Below, piece after piece: positions 26,489 through 35,410 of a stretch of DNA of 64,000 bases. Source of the DNA: Marinoscillum sp040218045 (GTDB lineage Bacteria > Bacteroidota > Bacteroidia > Cytophagales > Cyclobacteriaceae); contig JAVJQA010000019.1 in the NCBI GenBank assembly GCA_040218045.1, positions 62,001 to 126,000 on the forward strand, read 5' to 3'. The notes beneath the pieces were generated by a model. The model did not search any database. It was not told where the DNA came from and saw only the letters and a list, made by a program, of their open reading frames with translations. The translations under genes and the position numbers were made by a program. Within the stretch, counting starts at the first letter, position 1, and each line of letters opens with the position of its first letter.

Positions 26489-28403
26489 GGGGGTTTTTCT
26501 TGGTTTTTTATGGCTTGCAGGTTTGGCTACATATGCCCAAAAGCCTGATGAGGTATTACTGAGTTATACCAGTAAATATCCATTAAACAATGCGGTTCAA
26601 TTGGTGAAGTCAGAAGTGATTGATCTAAGTATTCAAGGAGATAGTCTTGTGGCCAATTCCGATGTTTATGAGGAAATAATCTATTTGAGTGATAATCCAT
26701 CGGGATACTCGAGGGAGCGTATATACTCTTCGGGTTTTACTAGGGTGGATAACATTGAAGCCTATAGCTTAATCCCTGGTAAGCGTAAGTACGATCAATT
26801 GAAAGTAGAGAACATGAAGGATTCTTATGAAATGGAATCTTTTGTTTTTTATGATGATGGCCGGGAAATCACCTTTAACTATCCCTCGCTTGTTAAAGGG
26901 AGCAAATCAACCTTGAAGTACAAGCGTCATTATTTGGATACACGGATTATCAATATGTTCTTTTTTCAGTCTTACCTGCCCATTGAGAGGGCGGAATATA
27001 AGATTGTTTATGATCCCCAAATAGAAGTGGCTGCTGAGATATTCAACGACCCCAAAGGTTTGGTGGAAGTGAAGCGGGCTACCACTAAAGATGGAAGAAA
27101 AGAGATTTCCTGTGTAGTGCACAATGCACCAAAGATTAAGCTTGACCACAATAGCCCCTCTTATCAATCCATTGTGCCAACCGCTCATTTTCGGGTGAAT
27201 TCTTACCAGGTTAAAGGCAAAAACAACAAGGTACTTAGCGATGTGGGTGATCTTCATGGCTGGTACTCCACCTTCATTGCGGGCCTAAACCAACCAGATA
27301 CTACCATCACGCAACTGGTGGAGAAACTTGTAAATGACAAAGATACCGATCTGGACAAACTCAAGTCAATCTATTATTGGGTGCAGGAAAATATCAGATA
27401 TATAGCTTTTGAGGATGGTATGAGAGGTTTTATTCCACATGCAGGTGGTTATGTACTTGAGAAGCGATATGGTGATTGTAAAGACATGAGTAGTATACTC
27501 GTAGACTTGCTCCGTGCAGCTGGTTTATCTGCTTATCACACCTGGATCGGTACCAGGGATATACCTTATGGATACCGGGATACACCAACCCCGATTGTAG
27601 ACAATCACATGATCGCCACTTGTAGTATTGATGATAAATGGTACTTTCTGGATGCTACAGGATCTTATACCCCGTTAGGTTTACCTACGAGTATGATCCA
27701 GGGCAAAGAGTGCCTGGTTAGTAAAGGTGAAAGCTATGAATTGGTCTCAGTTCCAGTAATTCCGGCTTCCGAAAATGTCATGCGGGATAGTGTATCATTT
27801 CGTATTGAAAATGGTAAGGTCACAGGTTCTGGAGAAGTAAAACTAACCGGATATGCCAAAGTCTTTAATAACTATCGCCTGATCAAGTCGAGCAAGAAAG
27901 AGGTAGATGATTATGTGCACAGATTGTTAGGGAAGGGAAGCAATAAGTTTCTGGTGGATAATTATAAACTGACCGGAACAAAGGATCTCGATGTTCCGAC
28001 CTTCATCTCTTATGATTTCAATATCAAAGATTACTACAATGAAGTTGGTGACAAAATCTACGTCAACCTGATATTAGATCAGTCAATTTTGGATGATCTG
28101 ATCGAAAATAGAGAGGTACCAATCGAGAATGAATACCTGTATACAAATGAGAGTATCTCTGTTTTACAAATCCCAGATGGCTCAACATTAGAATATCTTC
28201 CAGATGATGAAGGGGAAGAAACCGAGTTCTTCACTTATTCCATTAAGTACGCTCAAGACGGGAACAACGTGATTGCCACCAAAACATTTACAGTCAACTA
28301 TCTCACACTTGGGGTAGATCAGTTTGATGAATGGAACAAGGTGATTAAAAAGTATAGCAAGGCTTGTCGCAATGCGCTGGTGCTTAATAAGACTAACAAC
28401 TAA
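26481..28403 (+). CDS. DUF3857 and transglutaminase-like protein, catalytically intact
   Basis: 640 residues from the ATG at 26481, chosen because the signal peptide (VFLGFLWLAGLATYAQ) follows directly. DUF3857 spans about 45-230, then a transglutaminase-like cysteine-peptidase fold (about 265-400) with the complete triad: Cys in RYGDCKDMSSIL, His in DNHMIATCS, Asp in YFLDATG. A C-terminal beta-sandwich (about 430-630) follows. Secreted to the periplasm. Such proteins may be peptidases, transamidases or cross-linkers; no substrate is known. The start overlaps the upstream gene by 8 bp, and its stop lies 2 bp before the next gene. Confidence 0.9.
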   Translation: MNKGVFLGFLWLAGLATYAQKPDEVLLSYTSKYPLNNAVQLVKSEVIDLSIQGDSLVANSDVYEEIIYLSDNPSGYSRERIYSSGFTRVDNIEAYSLIPGKRKYDQLKVENMKDSYEMESFVFYDDGREITFNYPSLVKGSKSTLKYKRHYLDTRIINMFFFQSYLPIERAEYKIVYDPQIEVAAEIFNDPKGLVEVKRATTKDGRKEISCVVHNAPKIKLDHNSPSYQSIVPTAHFRVNSYQVKGKNNKVLSDVGDLHGWYSTFIAGLNQPDTTITQLVEKLVNDKDTDLDKLKSIYYWVQENIRYIAFEDGMRGFIPHAGGYVLEKRYGDCKDMSSILVDLLRAAGLSAYHTWIGTRDIPYGYRDTPTPIVDNHMIATCSIDDKWYFLDATGSYTPLGLPTSMIQGKECLVSKGESYELVSVPVIPASENVMRDSVSFRIENGKVTGSGEVKLTGYAKVFNNYRLIKSSKKEVDDYVHRLLGKGSNKFLVDNYKLTGTKDLDVPTFISYDFNIKDYYNEVGDKIYVNLILDQSILDDLIENREVPIENEYLYTNESISVLQIPDGSTLEYLPDDEGEETEFFTYSIKYAQDGNNVIATKTFTVNYLTLGVDQFDEWNKVIKKYSKACRNALVLNKTNN

Positions 28404-28405
28404 CT

Positions 28406-30367
28406 ATGATCTTCAAGGCTTATAAACTGTTTTTTTGCGGACTTCTTTTGTCCATGTCTTTCCACTCCATAGCCCAAGCAAGGTATCAGCCATATGAATG
28501 GGAAAGTGAGCGCCGGACACTTATAGAACATGGTGAATTTGAAAGTCAACCTCTTTATGCCATCTATCAGGGTGTGCATTATCAATACCAGTATGACTAT
28601 GGGGATTTTGTGTGTTACAAAACCACTCATAAGATTTTTAAGGTAAATAATGAGGAGGCACTACAGTCTACCAATAGGATATACATTCCATTGAGAACTA
28701 CAATTGAACTGAAGGCGGTTAAAGCCAGGGCAATTACAAAGGATGGGAAAGTTACTAACCTTGATCAAAACAACATCAAGGAGCTGGAGGATGAAGAGTC
28801 TGGAATGAAAATATTCGCAATAGAAGGCGCCGAAGTAGGTGGCGAAATTGAGTTTTATTATACACAGAAAATTGTAGGCAACACTTTTGGAGTTGAGTAT
28901 TTTCAGGACGATTATCCAATCCTGAAGGCGGAATTTTCAGTTGCTACTCCTGAAAATCTAGAATATGAGTTCAAGGTAAGAAATGACGAACGAAGTGTTG
29001 TTCAAACAGATACCACGGACAAGGAAAATCGATACCATTTCATAGCAGAGAATGTGCCTGCCCTTTATGAAGAGTCTTTCAGTGCTTATCATGCTTCACT
29101 CAAACGAATTGATTTTAAACTGGCATACAACAGTGTAGCGGGTAAAAAGCGGATCAATACCTGGGGTGATGCTGGTAAAAGGGTTTATGATCAGGTATGC
29201 CTACGAGACAAGTCAGATCAAAAGGCGGTCGTAAGTATTGCTAAGCAAACTCGTCAAACAGCAGACTCAGGTTTAAGTGGGTTGAAAGCAGCGGAGCATT
29301 TTATCAAGACTAATTATTACTATGATAAGCAGGTGAACAGCGATGGCGATCGCGTTGACTTTATTAAGAGCAATAAATTCGGCAGTGCACGTGGATACAC
29401 CCGTCTCTATGTCGGTTTAATCGAATATTTTGGTTTGAATTATGAGCTGGTCCTGAGTTGTGACCGGTTCAAGATGAGATTTGATCCGGATTTTGATAAC
29501 TGGAATTACCTGGACGATTACCTGATCTATTTACCAAAATTTGATCTTTATCTGGCTCCAACAGCCTTTTCTTTTCGCATTGGTACCATCCCTTCTGATA
29601 TGATCACCAACTATGGACTATTTATTAAACCGGAGCAAATTCAGGACTTCAATTACCCCGTCAGCAGGACTGATCAGATTCCTGAACCAACTTATAAAGA
29701 CAATTTTGACAACCTCTATATAGACGTGAGCTTTTCTGATGAACTGGAAAACACCCTTGTTCATGTGAGGAGATCGTATTTGGGATATTCTGCCCAGTAT
29801 TATAAAGCATCGATGATGGTGCTTGAAGATGACCGGAAGAAGGAGATGTTGGATGAAACCGTGAAGTTTCTGGCGCTGGATGCTGAAATTGATAAAATCA
29901 ATGTAATAGAGTCCGATATGAGTGCACAAAATTGGGATAAGCCTTTTACCGTAGAAAGCGACTTCAGGGCTAAAGGTTATTTGCAGCGTGCTGGCAACAC
30001 GGTTTTGCTCAAAGTTGGTCAGCTCATCGGGCCTCAGTCTGAAATGTATCAGGAAACGACCCGGCAAACTGAAGTTGTAAATGCTTATAACAGGGGATAT
30101 TACCGGGAAATCACCATCAAAATTCCTGAAGGGTATAAGGTAGAAAACCCTGAAAGCATCAATTTGCTAGAAGAAGTGAAGTCAGGTGATCGATCAATTT
30201 ACTTGTTTGACGCATCTCATAGTATTGATGGTCAGGTAATTAAAATTAAAATTGATGAGTGGTATGATCAGGTCCATTATCCTTTAGCAGATTTCGAGGC
30301 GTTTAGAAAGGTTGTCAATGCAGCTGCTGATTGGAATAAAGTGACTTTAGTGCTGAAGGAAATCTAG
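28406..30367 (+). CDS. DUF3857 and transglutaminase-like protein lacking the catalytic triad
   Basis: 653 residues with signal peptide (LFFCGLLLSMSFHSIAQ). Overall plan matches the preceding gene: N-terminal DUF3857 (about 45-240), transglutaminase-like middle and C-terminal sandwich. At the Cys position the protein reads NKFGSARGYTRLYVGLIEYFG, with no Cys; the His segment becomes WNYLDDYLIYLPKFD and the Asp segment LYLAPTAF, so all three catalytic residues appear to be lost. It is likely a non-enzymatic paralogue that binds or regulates the substrate of its neighbour. It begins 2 bp after the active paralogue's stop, the third gene in the operon. Confidence 0.85.
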   Translation: MIFKAYKLFFCGLLLSMSFHSIAQARYQPYEWESERRTLIEHGEFESQPLYAIYQGVHYQYQYDYGDFVCYKTTHKIFKVNNEEALQSTNRIYIPLRTTIELKAVKARAITKDGKVTNLDQNNIKELEDEESGMKIFAIEGAEVGGEIEFYYTQKIVGNTFGVEYFQDDYPILKAEFSVATPENLEYEFKVRNDERSVVQTDTTDKENRYHFIAENVPALYEESFSAYHASLKRIDFKLAYNSVAGKKRINTWGDAGKRVYDQVCLRDKSDQKAVVSIAKQTRQTADSGLSGLKAAEHFIKTNYYYDKQVNSDGDRVDFIKSNKFGSARGYTRLYVGLIEYFGLNYELVLSCDRFKMRFDPDFDNWNYLDDYLIYLPKFDLYLAPTAFSFRIGTIPSDMITNYGLFIKPEQIQDFNYPVSRTDQIPEPTYKDNFDNLYIDVSFSDELENTLVHVRRSYLGYSAQYYKASMMVLEDDRKKEMLDETVKFLALDAEIDKINVIESDMSAQNWDKPFTVESDFRAKGYLQRAGNTVLLKVGQLIGPQSEMYQETTRQTEVVNAYNRGYYREITIKIPEGYKVENPESINLLEEVKSGDRSIYLFDASHSIDGQVIKIKIDEWYDQVHYPLADFEAFRKVVNAAADWNKVTLVLKEI

Positions 30368-30401
30368 AAGTGGAATTTTTAGATCATAAAATTTGAGCCA
30401 G

Positions 30402-30409
30402 TACCTTTG
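30402..30409 (+). promoter_or_regulatory. Candidate -7 box for the NUDIX gene
   Basis: TACCTTTG matches TAnnTTTG and lies 4 bp before the ATG at 30414, so the transcript would be nearly leaderless. No TTG is found 19 bp upstream. Support is weak. Confidence 0.3.
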
Positions 30410-30413
30410 ATGA

Positions 30414-30857
30414 ATGAAAACAGTAGAGGTCACTGTAGGAGCCGTCATTTTTAACCCTGATCAAGAAGTATTGCTTTGCAAATCTGCAAAGTGGAACAAT
30501 CAATACGTCATTCCCGGAGGCCATGTAGAGTATGGAGAACAACTTGAAGATGCGATCAAAAGAGAGGTGAAGGAAGAAACCGGTTTAACAATTACCAATC
30601 TCCGGATTGCGAGCTTACAAGAAAGTGTGAATAGTGAACATTTCCATGAAAGAAGGCACATGCTCTTTATTGATTACTTCTGCGATACAGACTCCTCTGA
30701 AGTGGTTTTGAAAGATGAAGCCGATGAATATCAGTGGGTCGTTTTAGATAAAGTTTTGTCTTATGACCTTGGAGGATTCTTGCCCGATCTGTTTAGGGAA
30801 ATATTGAAAAAGCCATCTGAACACGAGCATCAGGTACTTTATGGATACGTAGGGTGA
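30414..30857 (+). CDS. NUDIX hydrolase
   Basis: 147 residues. The complete Nudix box runs from residue 39 (GGHVEYGEQLEDAIKREVKEETGL, G-x5-E-x7-R-E-U-x-E-E-x-G-U), binding Mg and the diphosphate. The rest is the usual alpha/beta sandwich with the W residue in YQWVVLD. It hydrolyses a nucleoside-diphosphate-linked compound, exact substrate unknown. A degenerate second copy of its 3' end lies at 31422-31490, beyond the toxin-antitoxin genes. Confidence 0.93.
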   Translation: MKTVEVTVGAVIFNPDQEVLLCKSAKWNNQYVIPGGHVEYGEQLEDAIKREVKEETGLTITNLRIASLQESVNSEHFHERRHMLFIDYFCDTDSSEVVLKDEADEYQWVVLDKVLSYDLGGFLPDLFREILKKPSEHEHQVLYGYVG

Positions 30858-30867
30858 GAGGATTCTG

Positions 30868-31155
30868 CTAATTGATTGTTAAATTTCTGGCACTATGGTG
30901 TACAGTAAGTATTTGGACTTCTCGCTCCTTGACTTCATAGATAATGCGGTAATTACCTTCAATTATTTCTCTAACCTTCTCTTGGTTTAGTTCAGGTACA
31001 ATTCTGCCTATTTGAGGATTACTTTCTAGGACAGATACCTTATTATAAAGTTTGGTTACCGTCCTCTGAGCGTACTTGTGTGAGTCTTTGGCTATATACT
31101 CTGCAATATCTAATAGATCAGACAAAGCCTGATTCGACCAAATTATTTGAGCCAT
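30868..31155 (-). CDS. RelE/ParE-superfamily toxin
   Basis: 95 residues with the ParE/RelE pattern: W-S-x-x-A-L-x-D-L-x-D-I-A-E-Y-I at the N-terminus, an internal LESNPQIGRIVPEL helix and the late strand REIIEGNYRIIYEV followed by ILTVHHSARNL. This is typical of ParE-type gyrase poisons and RelE-type ribonucleases; which one cannot be decided, but the lack of strong RelE catalytic Lys/Arg clusters and the YRIIYE strand suit ParE. It starts 10 bp upstream of the stop of a small antitoxin gene, giving the standard TA operon order. Confidence 0.9.
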   Translation of the reverse strand: MAQIIWSNQALSDLLDIAEYIAKDSHKYAQRTVTKLYNKVSVLESNPQIGRIVPELNQEKVREIIEGNYRIIYEVKEREVQILTVHHSARNLTIN

Positions 31156-31322
31156 TTACCTAGCTCTTTTTTGACTTCTTGGTGAGTATAAGACTTATTA
31201 TTGGCAATATCTTTTCGACCCTTCTCAATCTTGTCTAAAACCAATAAATGCTCAAATAATTCTTCCAGTTCGAAGTTGTCTGGAAGCTCCTTTATGGAAT
31301 CGATTGTTGCTTGCTTTTCCAT
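31143..31322 (-). CDS. Small antitoxin partner of the ParE/RelE-like toxin
   Basis: A 59-residue protein beginning MEKQATIDSIKELPDN and ending KKELGKWLK. It is acidic in the first half (FELEELFEHLLVLDK) and ends in the VKKEL region often seen in short antitoxins of this class (family resembling the Phd/YefM-independent ParD-like set of Bacteroidota). Overlap with the toxin start (13 bp) supports translational coupling. The gene is short and would be missed by length filters. It holds no recognisable DNA-binding domain, so repression of the operon may need the toxin. Confidence 0.82.
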   Translation of the reverse strand: MEKQATIDSIKELPDNFELEELFEHLLVLDKIEKGRKDIANNKSYTHQEVKKELGKWLK

Positions 31323-31421
31323 TGACTCAGTTTATTCTTGTGCTAAATATAAACACAAAGAACAACAGAATCATTTTATGTATTTGATGAAATCAGTCCA
31401 AATGCCAAAAAAACATCAATT

Positions 31422-31490
31422 CTGTTTGATTATATTCTAATAAACCCATCTCAGCCCGACCACCCAGTGTTTTATGGATACTCACGCTGA
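31422..31490 (+). pseudogene. Probable remnant of a second NUDIX gene 3' end
   Basis: The reading frame gives LFDYILINPSQPDHPVFYGY plus two residues and a stop. It aligns without gaps to the last 22 residues of the NUDIX protein at 30414-30857, with 11 identities including the terminal V-x-YGY, and ends at the corresponding stop. Upstream the match fades. An inverted repeat (31446-31455 and 31486-31495) overlaps it. The toxin-antitoxin pair sits between the two copies, so a duplication or insertion is possible. The short length leaves some risk of coincidence. Confidence 0.5.
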
Positions 31491-31495
31491 GATGG
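31446..31495 (-). terminator. Inverted repeat downstream of gnd, possible terminator
   Basis: CCATCTCAGC (31446-31455) and GCTGAGATGG (31486-31495) form a perfect 10-bp stem with a 30-nt loop, 29 bp after the gnd stop. On the minus strand it is followed by GTTTATTAG. The long loop weakens the terminator call. Confidence 0.4.
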
Positions 31496-31523
31496 CTTTA
31501 CTTATTGCTAAATTCTATTCAAT

Positions 31524-32918
31524 CTACCATTCGGTATGGAAAATTCCTTCCCGATCAACTCTTTCGTAGGTATGAGATCCGAAATGATCTCTTTGGGCCT
31601 GAATAAGGTTGAGAGGGAGACTTCCTGATCTGAAAGCATCGAAGTAACTAACAGATGAAGCCAGCCCAGAAACTGGAATCCCACTACCCACTGCGAATTG
31701 CACGACTATTCTGGCATCACCTTCGATGGTTTTAAGTGTTTTCACAAAATTCTCATCGAGCATTAGATTGGCCAGATCAGCTTTTTTATCATAAGCCTTT
31801 CTAATATCTTCCAATAGACCAGCACGGATGATACATCCACCCCGCCAGATTTTGGCAATCGTCTCCAGGTTTAGATTGTAATTGTACTCTTTATTGGCTG
31901 CAGCCAATTGTGACATCCCCTGGGCATAAGTGACAATAAATGCGAAGAATAAAGCATTTTCGAGTGTTTTTGCATCAGGCTTATCTTGCCCAATGGAAGG
32001 TGTGTGATAGACCGTGTCGGCAGCTACACGTTGTTCTTTCATTGCAGAGATTTCTCTCATGGTCACAGCCGCATCAATGGTAGGCACTGGTATTCCTAGG
32101 TCCATCGCATTTTGAGAAGTCCATTTTCCGGTTCCCTTTTGTTTAGCCTTGTCAAGGATCACATCTACCAGGTCTTTGCCAGTGAGGTCATCCTTCTTTT
32201 TGAAAATCTCTGCAGTAATCTCCACAAGGAAAGATTGAAGCACTCCTTTGTTCCATGTATCAAAAATGCTCGCCAACTTTTCATTAGAGTAACCATTTCC
32301 GAGTTTGGCCACACTGTAGATTTCAGATATCAGTTGCATTAAACCATACTCAATTCCATTATGTACCATTTTCACATAATTTCCTGCTGAGCCACGACCC
32401 ATGTATTCCACACAGGGATCACCGTTTACTTTAGCTGATGCAGCCTCAAAAATAGAGCGAACATGCTCATAAGCTGCCTGGTTTCCACCGGGCATGATAC
32501 TCGGGCCTCTTCTTGCTCCCTTTGCACCACCGGATACACCAGCCCCGAAAAAATGAATCCCTTTGGCTTCCAAATAAGTGATTCTGCGCTCCGTATCCTC
32601 AAAGAATGAATTCCCCCCATCGATAATGATATCTTCTTTGTCCAGATGAGGCAGCAACGTTTCGATAACCGCATCTACGGGTTTGCCAGCTGGCACTAAC
32701 AACATGATTTTTCTTGGGCTGGAAAGTGCTTTTACAAAGGTGGCCGCATCGGTTGTTCCGTTTACTTTCACATTGGCTCCTTCTGATTTGAGTGCAGATA
32801 CTTTTTCGTCATCGGTGTCCAGGCCCATGGAAGAAAATCCATGATCTGCCACATTCAAAATAAAATTTCTGCCCATTACTCCTAAACCTACTAGTCCAAA
32901 ATCGTGTAGTTCTGCCAT
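31524..32918 (-). CDS. gnd: 6-phosphogluconate dehydrogenase, decarboxylating
   Basis: 464 residues. Oxidatively decarboxylates 6-phosphogluconate to ribulose 5-phosphate, making NADPH. N-terminal Rossmann domain with GLGVMGRNF (residues 11-19), the substrate/catalytic signature IIDGGNSFFEDT (about 98-109), GAGVSGGAKGARRGPSIMPGG near 128-148, and the C-terminal helical domain with KGTGKWTSQNAMDLGIPVP and the final HTEW. Length is normal. It stands divergent to zwf-pgl (131 bp between ATGs), so the three oxidative pentose phosphate genes share a control region. Confidence 0.97.
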   Translation of the reverse strand: MAELHDFGLVGLGVMGRNFILNVADHGFSSMGLDTDDEKVSALKSEGANVKVNGTTDAATFVKALSSPRKIMLLVPAGKPVDAVIETLLPHLDKEDIIIDGGNSFFEDTERRITYLEAKGIHFFGAGVSGGAKGARRGPSIMPGGNQAAYEHVRSIFEAASAKVNGDPCVEYMGRGSAGNYVKMVHNGIEYGLMQLISEIYSVAKLGNGYSNEKLASIFDTWNKGVLQSFLVEITAEIFKKKDDLTGKDLVDVILDKAKQKGTGKWTSQNAMDLGIPVPTIDAAVTMREISAMKEQRVAADTVYHTPSIGQDKPDAKTLENALFFAFIVTYAQGMSQLAAANKEYNYNLNLETIAKIWRGGCIIRAGLLEDIRKAYDKKADLANLMLDENFVKTLKTIEGDARIVVQFAVGSGIPVSGLASSVSYFDAFRSGSLPLNLIQAQRDHFGSHTYERVDREGIFHTEW

Positions 32919-33049
32919 TATAATATAATTTTAGATTTCAATAAATAAATGACCACCTATGTCAATTGTTTGGGGTGTAAATTGAGGCCTTGACACGAAG
33001 GTGGTGTTTTTTGAGTGAAATTAACGCTTCCAGATTTATAATTGAAGAA

Positions 33050-34567
33050 ATGATAAAAAATGATAACCAGATTCTGGTAATATTCGGAGCTTCGGGTGAC
33101 CTAACCGCCAGAAAACTCATACCAGCCATATATAATCTGTATAAAAAGAATTATTTGCCCGAGAAATATGCCATTGTCGGAGTAGGAAGAACACCTTACG
33201 ATGATGAGGATTTCAGGAGAAAAGTAGTTCTGGAAAATGAGCACATCAAAAAGGGAAAGGACCATGCAGTAGAGGATTTTGCGAAGTTGGTCCATTACCA
33301 TTCTTTGGATACTTCAAAAGCAGAGGATTATCCCGGATTGGCAAAAAGACTTTACTCCATTGATGATGACTTTGGGACCAATTGCAATGTGATTTTTTAC
33401 CTGTCCGTACCTCCCAGCCTCTATGCCACCATTCCTAAAAACCTGGCAAGTGCAGGGCTCAACAAGGAGAAAACAGGTTGGACACGCCTGATCATCGAGA
33501 AGCCATTTGGTTATGATCTGGCCTCCGCAAAGGAGCTAAACAAGAGCCTCCTGACAGATTATAATGAAGATCAGATCTATCGAATTGATCATTATCTGGG
33601 CAAGGAAACGGTTCAAAACTTATTGGTAACACGATTTTCAAACAGCATTTTCGAACCGTTGTGGAACCGTAATTTTATTCATCGGGTGGAGATCACATCT
33701 GCCGAATCGGTTGGAGTAGAAAAGCGTGGTGGTTATTATGATGGGTCAGGAGCTCTTCGGGATATGGTCCAGAACCACTTGTTACAGCTCATTGGCCTAG
33801 TGGCTATGGAGCCACCTGTAAGAGCTGATGCATCAAGTATTCGCAACGAAAAACTCAAGGTGTTTCAGTCGTTGCGTCATTTAACTCCGCAAGAGATAAA
33901 AACAAACGTGGTTCGAGGACAGTACCTCTCCAGTAAAGTTAAAGGAGAGGAAGTTAAAGGCTATCGGGAAGAGGAGGGAGTAGATACCGAATCAAGAACT
34001 GAGACTTTTGTGGCATTGAAGTTTTTTATTGACAATTGGAGATGGTCAGGAGTGCCATTTTATATCCGATCAGGAAAGAAGCTGCCTACGCGGGTTTCTG
34101 AGATTGTGATCCATTTCAAGCCCAATCATCACCATATTTTTAAGAACAATCAAAAGGTGAATGCCCAGAACATGTTGGTTCTGAGGATTCAACCGGATGA
34201 GGGTGTATTGATCAAGTTCGGAATGAAGGTGCCTGGAGCTGGATTTGAAGTGAAGAATGTCAACATGGATTTCATGTATTCAGATCTCACTGATGCTTAT
34301 GTGCCTGATGCTTACGAGCGATTGATCCTGGATTGCATGCAAGGTGATGCTACTTTATATGCACGTGGGGATAGTGTCGAAGCAGCGTGGGAATTCATTG
34401 ACCCAATCCTGAAAGCATGGAAAGAAGATACCACGATCCCGATCTATGGATACCCTGCGGGGTCCTGGGGTCCGGAGCATCAGGATAACTTAATTGATGG
34501 TGAGAATATGGCCTGGAGATATCCTTGTAAAAACCTGGCTGAAGACGGAATATATTGTGAATTATGA
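33050..34567 (+). CDS. zwf: Glucose-6-phosphate 1-dehydrogenase
   Basis: 505 residues from the ATG at 33050, chosen because residues before it (from 32990) are not family-like. First step of the oxidative pentose phosphate pathway. Motifs: NADP loop FGASGDLTARKLIPA (about 10-24), EKPFGYD near 160, the catalytic stretch RIDHYLGKE near 185-193 (active His in DHYLGK), and ending in a C-terminal SWGPEH patch. The stop overlaps the pgl start (ATGA), so the two enzymes are translationally coupled. Confidence 0.97.
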   Translation: MIKNDNQILVIFGASGDLTARKLIPAIYNLYKKNYLPEKYAIVGVGRTPYDDEDFRRKVVLENEHIKKGKDHAVEDFAKLVHYHSLDTSKAEDYPGLAKRLYSIDDDFGTNCNVIFYLSVPPSLYATIPKNLASAGLNKEKTGWTRLIIEKPFGYDLASAKELNKSLLTDYNEDQIYRIDHYLGKETVQNLLVTRFSNSIFEPLWNRNFIHRVEITSAESVGVEKRGGYYDGSGALRDMVQNHLLQLIGLVAMEPPVRADASSIRNEKLKVFQSLRHLTPQEIKTNVVRGQYLSSKVKGEEVKGYREEEGVDTESRTETFVALKFFIDNWRWSGVPFYIRSGKKLPTRVSEIVIHFKPNHHHIFKNNQKVNAQNMLVLRIQPDEGVLIKFGMKVPGAGFEVKNVNMDFMYSDLTDAYVPDAYERLILDCMQGDATLYARGDSVEAAWEFIDPILKAWKEDTTIPIYGYPAGSWGPEHQDNLIDGENMAWRYPCKNLAEDGIYCEL

Positions 34568-35286
34568 CAAAAGATCAAATCAAATCATATAAAAGTCCTC
34601 AGCTTACTGCTGAGGCATTTGGAGACTATTTGGTGGAAAAAGCACGTGAGAAGAATGATCAGTTTCATGTGGCACTTTCAGGAGGGTCTACTCCAAAAAT
34701 ACTTTTCGATTACCTGGTAAAAAACTACAAAGATGATCCCATCTGGTCAGAAATGCATTTCTACTGGGGTGATGAGCGGTGTGTACCTCCAACTGATGAT
34801 GACAGTAATTTCAAAATGACCAAAGAAAGGCTCTTTGATCATCTGGAAATTGACGAAGCACAAATTCATCGTGTTTTTGGAGAGGATGATCCTTCGGAGG
34901 AAGCGGAACGCTATTCTTCAGAGCTCGTTGAGTTTATGCCAACAAAAAAGGGTATTCCGATTTTTGATCTGATTATCCTGGGAATGGGTGAAGATGGTCA
35001 TACCGCTTCTATTTTTCCACATCAGATTGAGTTGTTGGAATCTGATAAGGTCTGTGATGTGGCTACTCACCCTATTTCGGGACAGCTGCGAGTTACACTG
35101 ACTGGTCATGTAATCAATGCAGCTGAAGAAGTGGTATTTTTGGTGACAGGTGCAGGTAAACAACCTAAGATTTTTGAGATTTTCCATCGGTCTGGAGAGT
35201 GGCACGGTTATCCAGCAGCCCATATATCCCCACTATCAGGAAAACTTCTTTGGTTTGTGGATGAGGCAGCAGTTGCGGGTGTTTGA
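34564..35286 (+). CDS. pgl: 6-phosphogluconolactonase
   Basis: 240 residues of the DevB/NagB-like fold. Hydrolyses 6-phosphogluconolactone made by Zwf. Motifs: ALSGGSTPKILFDYL (about 37-51), FYWGDERCVP (about 72-81), the DEAQIHRVFGE region and LGMGEDGHTASIFP near 139-152. Overlaps zwf by 4 bp. With gnd on the other side of the intergenic region, the complete oxidative branch is present. Confidence 0.96.
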   Translation: MTKDQIKSYKSPQLTAEAFGDYLVEKAREKNDQFHVALSGGSTPKILFDYLVKNYKDDPIWSEMHFYWGDERCVPPTDDDSNFKMTKERLFDHLEIDEAQIHRVFGEDDPSEEAERYSSELVEFMPTKKGIPIFDLIILGMGEDGHTASIFPHQIELLESDKVCDVATHPISGQLRVTLTGHVINAAEEVVFLVTGAGKQPKIFEIFHRSGEWHGYPAAHISPLSGKLLWFVDEAAVAGV

Positions 35287-35410
35287 GTAAGCTCAAGTTA
35301 CTTTGTACACTCAGTAAGACCGGTTATCACCAGAAAGCTTCCATTCAAATAAAGCCAGTTCTGTAATTATAGTACTTGTGGTTTAACCTATATAACCAAA
35401 CAGAACTATC

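Noticed and set aside
31201..31440. 79-codon ORF on the plus strand
   Set aside because: Antisense to the antitoxin gene, serine-rich composition typical of a shadow frame.
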